Origin: Rhodospirillales bacterium
Lineage (GTDB): Bacteria > Pseudomonadota > Alphaproteobacteria > Rhodospirillales > JABHCV01
Assembly: GCA_016776705.1 (NCBI GenBank)
Contig: JADHSW010000081.1
Span: 1-11,802, forward strand
Direction: 5' to 3'
Length of the DNA: 11,802 nucleotides
The notes under the pieces were generated by a model that made no database searches, was not told the origin of the DNA, and saw only the letters and a program-made list of their open reading frames with translations. How positions within the stretch are numbered: the stretch's first letter is position 1; each line of letters opens with the position of its first letter. A program made the position numbers and the translations under genes. Below, piece by piece: positions 6,513 through 11,802 of the stretch.

Positions 6513-7061
6513 CTAATCGAACAATTTATCAATATCCGCCTGTGAAACACCGCCGCCCTCAAGGGCGGGACCTTCCATTGGTATATCATCCCCTTCCGCT
6601 AGCGGTGATTTCGTCAAGGGCAGGGCAGAAATACCGTCTTCCCCGACAACGGTTACAAGGGAATTTAGCGTGCCTTCGATAAGATTGACGATTTTGATTA
6701 TCTTTGAAATTCGCTGACCCGTGATGTCATGAAAACCGCAGGCCTCAAAGATGGTGTTCATCTGAATAGACATGACGTCAAACATGGGCAATGCGGCATC
6801 GGACCCCATCAAGTCCTTTAACTGGTCACCAACCTCAGAAATAGCTTCGGTCGCCTGCATGATAGCGTTAGAAGCCTTTTCCGTTTCATTGGCGATTTCG
6901 TTCAGTTGATCCGCCACAGAACTGAAATGATTCATCTCCGAATCAGGATGTTTGACGGCGGCAAGTTCAACCTTGATATCCTGAACCGCCTGGAAAAGCT
7001 TGATTACCTCGCTTTTAAGGGCTTCGTGTTGCGAAGCTAATTTGTCAGAAGAATGGACCAT
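6513..7061 (-). CDS. cheZ: CheZ-type protein phosphatase
   Basis: The 182-residue protein matches CheZ, which dephosphorylates CheY-P and so tunes flagellar motor switching. The mostly helical body carries FHDITGQRISKIIKIV (110-125), the counterpart of the E. coli QDLTGQ catalytic patch: Asp112 and Gln116 correspond to Asp143 and Gln147. The C-terminal SQADIDKLFD (173-182), after a flexible Gly/Pro-rich linker (about 150-172), resembles the CheY-binding tail. It is somewhat shorter than the E. coli protein (214 residues). Two in-frame TAA codons (7068-7073) lie 6 nt before the ATG, which fixes the start, yet the leader is A/T-rich with no Shine-Dalgarno. No other chemotaxis gene is in the window. 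It follows metW on the same strand after 90 nt without a clear terminator. Confidence 0.88.
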   Translation of the reverse strand: MVHSSDKLASQHEALKSEVIKLFQAVQDIKVELAAVKHPDSEMNHFSSVADQLNEIANETEKASNAIMQATEAISEVGDQLKDLMGSDAALPMFDVMSIQMNTIFEACGFHDITGQRISKIIKIVNLIEGTLNSLVTVVGEDGISALPLTKSPLAEGDDIPMEGPALEGGGVSQADIDKLFD

Positions 7062-7151
7062 AATATTTTATTAGCATAACTGGTCCGGGATTTTGTACCG
7101 GTGATTCAATAAATCAACACTGACTGGATTTATTCCAAATTAAACGCCCGA

Positions 7152-7781
7152 TCACCCCTTAAGAAGGAAAACTGCCTGTTCGCCAAACAGGTTCGCCAGA
7201 AACGGCGTCAGGTCGACGCGGCGAATAGCCGAACCTTCATGATCGAGGGACATGGAACGCTCTACCTTAATGCCCATTTCCTTACACAGGACGGCGAAAT
7301 CCTTGATTGTACAGAAATGGATATTGGGGGTTTCGTACCACTGATAAGGCAGGTTTTCACTTACAGGCATCCGGCCTCTCAACCCCAAATGGTAGCGAAC
7401 CCGCCAATGAGCGAAGTTGGGGAACGAGACAATCGCGTGGCGACCGATCCTGAGCAGTTGTTCCAGCGCCGCCTTCGGGTTGTTCATGGCCTGCAGGGTC
7501 TGGCTCAGGACAACGTAATCGAAAGCCTGATCGGGATAATCCTTCAGGTCGATGTTCGCGTCACCCTGAATAACAGACAGGCCATTGCTGACACAGGCGT
7601 TAACGCCTTCGGTGCTTAATTCGATGCCGCGTCCGTCCACCTGTTTGAAATGAACCAGATAATCCAGCAAGGTGCCGCTGCCGCAACCGACATCCAGAAC
7701 CCGCGTCCCCGGCTCAATCATATTGGCAATAATTTGCAGATCGACGCGAATGGACTTGCGTTGGCTTTCATGCATCATCAT
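7152..7781 (-). CDS. metW: Methionine biosynthesis protein MetW
   Basis: This 209-residue class I methyltransferase-fold protein is the usual partner of MetX in proteobacteria; it is needed for or stimulates the homoserine acylation step. Motif I is VLDVGCGSGTLLDYL (28-42), followed by an acidic strand (GRGIELS). FDYVVLSQTLQAM and SFPNFAHWRVRYHLGLRGRMP are hallmark MetW segments, as is the late NIHFCTIKDF. The start is one of three consecutive ATGs (7781, 7778, 7775). 7781 is used because GGGAGG, at the end of metX, lies about 9 nt upstream. A longer frame to 7832 would overlap metX by 47 nt and has no family support. It starts 4 nt after the metX stop, so the two form an operon. Confidence 0.95.
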   Translation of the reverse strand: MMMHESQRKSIRVDLQIIANMIEPGTRVLDVGCGSGTLLDYLVHFKQVDGRGIELSTEGVNACVSNGLSVIQGDANIDLKDYPDQAFDYVVLSQTLQAMNNPKAALEQLLRIGRHAIVSFPNFAHWRVRYHLGLRGRMPVSENLPYQWYETPNIHFCTIKDFAVLCKEMGIKVERSMSLDHEGSAIRRVDLTPFLANLFGEQAVFLLKG

Positions 7782-7785
7782 CGGA

Positions 7786-8964
7786 TCAGTCCTCCCGCCG
7801 GGGCAGGCCATGCAATTCGGCGGCGCCGTCAATAAAGCCCGCCATCAACCGGAAGAATTCCGGTTCATGCAGCAAAAAGGCGTCATGACCCTTGTCGGAC
7901 TCGATTTCGGCAAAACTGACGTTGGCGGCAACAGCGTTCAGTGCACGGACAATTTCACGGCTGGCTTTGGTAGGGAACAGCCAATCACTGGTAAACGAAA
8001 AGACACAAAAGCGTGTTTTCGTATCCCTGAAAGCATTAGCAAGAGCGCCATCATAATCACCGGCAAGATCAAAATAGTCCATCGCCCGGGTAGTATAGAG
8101 ATATGAGTTTGCATCGAAACGATCAACAAACGTGATTCCCTGATGGCGAAGATAACTTTCAACCTGAAAATCCGCATCGAAACCGTAACTGACAACGTCA
8201 CGTTCCTGCAGTTTGCGTCCGAATTTGCGATGCAACGCCGATTGTGACAGGTATGTGATATGCGCCGTCATGCGAGCGACGGCCAAACCGCGATGGGGTC
8301 GTATATCATGCGACAGGTAATCGCCGCCGCACCAGTCAGGATCGGCCATAATCGCCTGACGACCAACTTCGTGGAAAGCGATGTTTTGCGCAGAGTGGCG
8401 GGCTTCCGTCGCAATTGGAATGGCGGCAAATACCCGGTCTGAAAATTTCGCAGCCCATTCAAGCACCTGCATGCCGCCCATGGACCCGCCGAGTACGGCA
8501 AACAGCTTGTCTATGCCCAGATGATCAATCAGACGGGCTTGCACCCGCACCATATCCGCAATGGTAACGCCCGGAAAATCAAGCCCCCAGGGCTTTCCTG
8601 TTTCGGAATTTATTTCCTTCGGGCCCGTAGTTCCCATGCACCCCCCCAGGATATTGGAGCAAATAACAAAAAAGCGGTCTGTATCGATGGTCTTGCCGGG
8701 GCCGACAAGTTCGCTCCACCATCCGGGTTTGCCCGTTACAGGGTGAACATCGGCAACAAAATGATCGCCCGTCAGGGCATGGCATATAAGGATCGCGTTG
8801 GATTTGCTCTCATTCAACTGGCCATAGGTCTGATAGGCGACGTTGATATTCTTTAAGTCAATTCCGCAATCCAGGCGGACGGGTTCTTCCCGGGCCAGAC
8901 ACACCTGCAGCCCCGGTATCGTCGCCTCAGTCTGGGGCGTATTATTGTTTGTCGTTGTCGCCAT
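7786..8964 (-). CDS. metX: Homoserine O-acyltransferase MetX (acetyl or succinyl donor)
   Basis: The 392-residue alpha/beta hydrolase-fold acyltransferase activates homoserine as its O-acyl ester in methionine synthesis. The nucleophile is Ser161 in LGGSMGGMQ, with Asp327 in SDWLFP and His360 in KGHDAFLL. HALTGDHF (62-69) and NILGGCMGTTGP (104-115) are family hallmarks. Members are annotated as acetyltransferases, but some proteobacterial MetX enzymes use succinyl-CoA, so the donor is left open. An in-frame TGA (8980-8982) lies 15 nt before the ATG, so 8964 is the only normal start. GAGG sits only 2 nt from it, an unusually short spacing. metW follows after 4 nt. Confidence 0.96.
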   Translation of the reverse strand: MATTTNNNTPQTEATIPGLQVCLAREEPVRLDCGIDLKNINVAYQTYGQLNESKSNAILICHALTGDHFVADVHPVTGKPGWWSELVGPGKTIDTDRFFVICSNILGGCMGTTGPKEINSETGKPWGLDFPGVTIADMVRVQARLIDHLGIDKLFAVLGGSMGGMQVLEWAAKFSDRVFAAIPIATEARHSAQNIAFHEVGRQAIMADPDWCGGDYLSHDIRPHRGLAVARMTAHITYLSQSALHRKFGRKLQERDVVSYGFDADFQVESYLRHQGITFVDRFDANSYLYTTRAMDYFDLAGDYDGALANAFRDTKTRFCVFSFTSDWLFPTKASREIVRALNAVAANVSFAEIESDKGHDAFLLHEPEFFRLMAGFIDGAAELHGLPRRED

Positions 8965-9005
8965 TGCCTCGATCCGGTCTCATTCGCAACTTGAAAAGGG
9001 TCCCA

Positions 9006-9034
9006 TAGCTAAGAATCACTTCATCAAGTGTCAA
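9006..9034 (-). promoter_or_regulatory. Predicted metX promoter with embedded dyad
   Basis: A perfect TTGACA (minus strand, 9034-9029) is followed after 17 nt by TAGCTA (9011-9006), a poor -10 (two matches), though GCTAT resembles alphaproteobacterial -10 elements. A CACTT-GATG-AAGTG dyad (9017-9030) fills part of the spacer and touches the -35, where a repressor could bind. The untranslated leader would be about 35 nt. Confidence 0.42.
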
Positions 9035-9042
9035 TGTTTTCT

Positions 9043-9071
9043 TTGATTTTAGCAGGTCTTACGATTATCAC
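9043..9071 (+). promoter_or_regulatory. Possible promoter of the chorismate mutase-hisC-tyrA operon
   Basis: TTGATT (9043-9048) and TATCAC (9066-9071) are separated by 17 nt; each matches consensus at four positions. It would start transcription about 25-30 nt before the ATG at 9105. The -35 lies back to back with that of metX, 8 nt apart, so the two promoters may influence each other. TATATC (9083-9088) is an alternative -10 without a good -35. Confidence 0.3.
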
Positions 9072-9104
9072 TACATCCCTTCTATATCTTGGGAACTTGA
9101 AGCG

Positions 9105-10019
9105 ATGAGCGCGGACACGTCACTTGATGCCTTGCGTCGGGAAATCGACGACATAGACAACAATATACATGACCTGATCATGCGGCGCACGCAAGTGGTC
9201 GAACAGGTTCGTGAGGCGAAGCGCGGGCAAATGGTGAAAATCCGCCCGGCACGCGAATGCTCAATCCTGTATCGCCTGATTGAAAGACACAAGGGCCCGT
9301 TTCCAAAACGTGAACTTGCGCGCATATGGCGCGAATTGATTGTCGCCACATTGTCTTTCGAAGGTCCCTTTTCCATTGGCGTACATATGCCTGACGCACC
9401 CGACCCAGGTGAGCCGCGCCATGATCGGCGCAGCGGCCGCTGGAACATGGCCCGCGATCAGTATGGCTCGTTCACTCCCATGAGCGGATATTCCAGCGCG
9501 CGCAGGCTTATTGACGCCGTGCGCAGCCACGAAACCACTGTCGGCGTGCTGGCCATACCCGAGCGCAACGAAGAAAAACCCTGGTGGCCACATCTGGCCT
9601 CGAAGGCTGAAAATACACCGCGCATCATCACCCGCCTGCCCTTCATCGGCGCGCCGGGAGACAGGGAACCAAACGATCAGGCGCTGGTGATCTGTCCGGT
9701 GACATCCGAGCCGACAGGGCGTGATCGCACCTATATGGTTGTTGAATCGGCTGACGAAATCGGCTTGGAACGCCTGTCCACCGCCTGCAAGACGGCGCAA
9801 ATGATCACAACCTTCACTGCCGTATGGCGTGACCCGGAAACCCCTTCACGTTATCTGCATTTGGCGGAAATTGAAGGGTTCATTACCGATGATGACAGCA
9901 GGATTTTGCGCCTTTCCGAATCCCTTGACGGGATTGCATCATCGATCATGACCATCGGCAGCTATGGCATGCCGCTAAACGTTCAACAACTTGAAACCGA
10001 AAAACAGACCAAGGATTGA
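9105..10019 (+). CDS. Chorismate mutase (AroQ type) with degenerate prephenate dehydratase/ACT-like C-terminus
   Basis: The 304-residue protein begins with an AroQ chorismate mutase domain (about 5-88) that converts chorismate to prephenate. Arg11, Arg28 and Lys39 align by position with the E. coli PheA mutase residues, and Arg50-Glu51 with its Arg51-Glu52. Glu86 lies near the place of Gln88. The rest resembles part of the P-protein: ARRLIDAVRSHETTVGVLAI (132-151) like the dehydratase aVe..adygV.P region, ITRLPF (175-180) where the dehydratase has its catalytic TRF, and EIEGF...SYGMP (255-290) like the end of the ACT domain. The first dehydratase lobe is missing and TRF is TRL, so dehydratase activity is doubtful. 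The stop lies 6 nt before hisC. The ribosome binding site is weak. Confidence 0.85.
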   Translation: MSADTSLDALRREIDDIDNNIHDLIMRRTQVVEQVREAKRGQMVKIRPARECSILYRLIERHKGPFPKRELARIWRELIVATLSFEGPFSIGVHMPDAPDPGEPRHDRRSGRWNMARDQYGSFTPMSGYSSARRLIDAVRSHETTVGVLAIPERNEEKPWWPHLASKAENTPRIITRLPFIGAPGDREPNDQALVICPVTSEPTGRDRTYMVVESADEIGLERLSTACKTAQMITTFTAVWRDPETPSRYLHLAEIEGFITDDDSRILRLSESLDGIASSIMTIGSYGMPLNVQQLETEKQTKD

Positions 10020-10025
10020 AACCTG

Positions 10026-11117
10026 ATGAGTTCGCCAATACCCAAGCCCGGAATTCTTGATATTTCCCCCTATGTCGGCGGTGAGTCCGAAATTAAAGGC
10101 GTTGATCGGGTTATCAAGCTTGCCTCCAATGAAGGAGCACTTGGACCCAGCCCCAAAGCCATGGAAGCCTACGCCAAGGAAGCCGCGACCCTGCATCGCT
10201 ACCCCGACGGTTCAGCGTCCAAGCTGCGCAGCGCGCTTGCTGCGGCTTACGGACTGGATATGAACCGCATCGTTTGCGGTTCCGGTTCTGACGAACTGCT
10301 GGACATGCTGGCCCGTGCCTATGCGGGACCCGGTGATGAAGTTCTGTACACCCAGCACGGTTTTCTGATGTACCCCATCGCCGCCATGGGCGTTGGCGCG
10401 ACCCCGGTCGCCGTCGCCGAAAAGAACCTGCACGCCGATGTGGATGCGCTTCTGGAAAGAGCCTGTGATAAAACCAAAATTCTTTTCCTTGCCAATCCCA
10501 ACAATCCCACCGGCACTTACCTGCCAGACAGCGAAATTCGCCGTTTGCGTGAAGGCCTGCCCGACCATGTTCTGCTGGTAATCGACGCTGCTTACGCAGA
10601 ATACGTGACGCGCAATGATTATTCGTCCGGTTCCCAACTGGTCGATGAGTACGACAATGTGGTCATGACACGCACCTTCTCGAAAATTTTCGCACTGGGC
10701 GGCGTCCGCCTTGGCTGGGCATATTGCCCTGCCTCGGTAGCGGATATCCTGAACCGCCTGCGGGGTCCGTTCAACGTCACCAGCCCGGCCCTGGCCGCAG
10801 GCCTTGCCGCCCTGGGAGATATCGCCTTTACCGACGAAGTGCGCATGCACACGGCGAAATGGTTCGACTGGACCAAAGAACAATTGATCGGCCTTGGCCT
10901 TGAAGTCCCTTCCGAAGTGGGCAACTTCCTGCTGGTGCGTTTCCCCGATGCAAAAAAACACCCCGCCGAGGCCGCCGATGACTTTCTGAAGAGCAAAGGT
11001 CTGATCGTTCGCCGCATGGCCGGTTACGGCCTGCCCGATTGCCTTCGCATGACCATTGGTCGTGAAGATGAAATGCGCCCCCTTGTTGAAGCCCTAAAAG
11101 AATTCTTGAGTTCATGA
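10026..11117 (+). CDS. hisC: HisC-type aminotransferase (histidinol-phosphate / aromatic)
   Basis: The 363-residue fold-type I PLP enzyme is of the HisC family. The PLP Lys is Lys220 in TRTFSKIFALGGVRLGW, with Arg228 after it. NPNNPTG (157-163) and DAAYAEY (187-193) are the Asn and Asp/Tyr PLP contacts, SGSDELLD (86-93) the phosphate-binding turn, and RRMAGYGLPDCLRMTIG carries the C-terminal substrate Arg. HisC enzymes accept histidinol phosphate and often aromatic substrates. Lying between a chorismate mutase and tyrA, with no his genes here, it probably transaminates prephenate, 4-hydroxyphenylpyruvate or phenylpyruvate. AAGGA (10011-10015) inside the previous gene serves as ribosome binding site. 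Its TGA overlaps the tyrA ATG (ATGA). Confidence 0.93.
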   Translation: MSSPIPKPGILDISPYVGGESEIKGVDRVIKLASNEGALGPSPKAMEAYAKEAATLHRYPDGSASKLRSALAAAYGLDMNRIVCGSGSDELLDMLARAYAGPGDEVLYTQHGFLMYPIAAMGVGATPVAVAEKNLHADVDALLERACDKTKILFLANPNNPTGTYLPDSEIRRLREGLPDHVLLVIDAAYAEYVTRNDYSSGSQLVDEYDNVVMTRTFSKIFALGGVRLGWAYCPASVADILNRLRGPFNVTSPALAAGLAALGDIAFTDEVRMHTAKWFDWTKEQLIGLGLEVPSEVGNFLLVRFPDAKKHPAEAADDFLKSKGLIVRRMAGYGLPDCLRMTIGREDEMRPLVEALKEFLSS

Positions 11118-11802
11118 GTAATACCACGACTCCTTTTAAGCGCATCGCCCTGCTTGGCATCGGCCTGATCGGCTCGTCTTTGGCGCGAGCCATTAAAAAG
11201 CATCAACTTGCCGACCATATAGCGATCTACACCCGCTCCCCGGCAACCCTGGATAAGGCGCGTGAGTTGGATTTGGGCGACAGCTACAGTTCAGATCCGG
11301 CAGAAGCCGTCAGCGGTGCCGATCTTGTCGTTATCTGCGTCCCCATGGGCGCCTATGAAAGCGTCGCCAAGGCCATGGCGCCGGGACTAAAAGCGCAATG
11401 CATCGTCAGTGACGTCGGGTCGTCTAAACAATCCGTGCATACAGATGTTTCGCCGCACTTGCCGGCCGGTGTGCATCTGGTGCCCGCCCACCCGGTCGCC
11501 GGTACCGCCGATTCGGGACCGGAAGCTGGCTATGCCAAACTGTTTGAGGATCACTGGTGCATCCTGACCCCCCGGGAGGAAACGGACCCGGACGCCATTG
11601 CTGCGGTCGGGGAGTTATGGAAATGCTGCGGCATGATGATCGAAATCATGGATGCGGCCCATCACGATCATGTTCTGGCGATCACGTCCCACCTGCCGCA
11701 ATCGATATCCTACACCATTGTCGGCACGGTGACGGATTTGCAGGACGACCTGAAAAAGGAAGTGACAAAGTTCGCTGCAGGCGGCCTGCGAGACTTTACA
11801 CG
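11114..11802 (+). CDS. tyrA: Prephenate/arogenate dehydrogenase TyrA, N-terminal part (runs off window)
   Basis: The frame opens at the ATG overlapping the hisC stop and is still open at the window end; 229 complete residues are visible of an expected 290-310. The Rossmann motif GIGLIGSS is at 15-22. DVGSSK (100-105), HPVAGT (126-131) and SHLPQ (192-196, with the likely catalytic His193) are hallmarks of TyrA, which oxidatively decarboxylates prephenate or arogenate on the way to tyrosine. GGLRDFT at the edge is the typical substrate-binding helix start. After strand 2 the sequence is IAIYTRS (36-42), with no Asp/Glu where NAD enzymes usually have one, which may point to NADP use. The 4-nt overlap implies translational coupling to hisC. 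Confidence 0.95.
   Translation, partial: MSNTTTPFKRIALLGIGLIGSSLARAIKKHQLADHIAIYTRSPATLDKARELDLGDSYSSDPAEAVSGADLVVICVPMGAYESVAKAMAPGLKAQCIVSDVGSSKQSVHTDVSPHLPAGVHLVPAHPVAGTADSGPEAGYAKLFEDHWCILTPREETDPDAIAAVGELWKCCGMMIEIMDAAHHDHVLAITSHLPQSISYTIVGTVTDLQDDLKKEVTKFAAGGLRDFT

Noticed and set aside
4815..6515. TAG recoding, suggested by several TAG stops with open frames beyond them
   Set aside because: Reading through would extend the EamA gene into sequence antisense to gloB, and protein lengths already match their families.
7102..7116. TGATT-N5-AATCA inverted repeat between cheZ and metW
   Set aside because: Five AT-rich base pairs in an AT-rich gap are expected by chance; there is no T-run or promoter linked to it.
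7782..7832. MetW starting at 7832, inside metX
   Set aside because: The extra 17 residues are Cys/Pro-rich and unlike the family; a ribosome binding site sits before the ATG triplet at 7781-7773.
8965..9104. SAM-II or similar SAM riboswitch upstream of metX
   Set aside because: I find no SAM-II-like sequence, and the predicted leader of about 35 nt is too short to hold one.
1..11802. tRNA/rRNA genes, CRISPR repeats, IS ends, phage or toxin-antitoxin genes
   Set aside because: Looked for on both strands; nothing supports any of them.

Overview
The window looks like an ordinary chromosomal stretch of a free-living alphaproteobacterium, most likely a Rhodospirillales relative. The reasons are the protein style, the moderately GC-rich codon use, a metX-metW pair transcribed away from a chorismate mutase-hisC-tyrA cluster, and a PHB locus in which a short PhaC-like gene precedes phaA-phaB. 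I see no transposase, integrase, tRNA, rRNA, CRISPR array or phage gene.

Layout, left to right. (1) 1-2880, plus strand: the 3' end of a PhaC-like synthase/hydrolase, then phaA (acetyl-CoA acetyltransferase) and phaB (acetoacetyl-CoA reductase), closed by a strong intrinsic terminator. The phaA leader has a good promoter, two hairpins and an upstream TGC-N3-GCA palindrome that may be a PhaR site. (2) 2997-4817, plus: an exported protein with a rare HExxxH zinc-site motif, followed 3 nt later by a GTG-started YddG-like DMT/EamA exporter. (3) 4814-5584, minus: gloB (glyoxalase II), convergent with the exporter and sharing a CTAG stop. Divergent from it is a class I SAM-dependent methyltransferase (5689-6420). 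(4) 6513-7061, minus: an isolated CheZ-type phosphatase gene without other che genes. (5) 7152-8964, minus: metX-metW for methionine synthesis. (6) 9105-11802, plus: a chorismate mutase fused to an apparently decayed prephenate dehydratase/ACT region, then a HisC-type aminotransferase, then tyrA running off the window. These three form a tight operon (6-nt gap, 4-nt overlap) for aromatic amino acid synthesis.

How the genes work together: PhaA and PhaB turn two acetyl-CoA into (R)-3-hydroxybutyryl-CoA, and the PhaC-like enzyme would polymerise it. MetX acylates homoserine, with MetW as its usual partner. The last operon takes chorismate to prephenate and on toward tyrosine (and possibly phenylalanine) by dehydrogenation and transamination.

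I found no clear new multi-gene system. The least explained items are the HExxxH exported protein and its coupled exporter, the chorismate mutase with a degenerate dehydratase-like tail, and a protein-like 31-codon stretch after the cheZ stop that ends exactly in the stop palindrome of the neighbouring gene.
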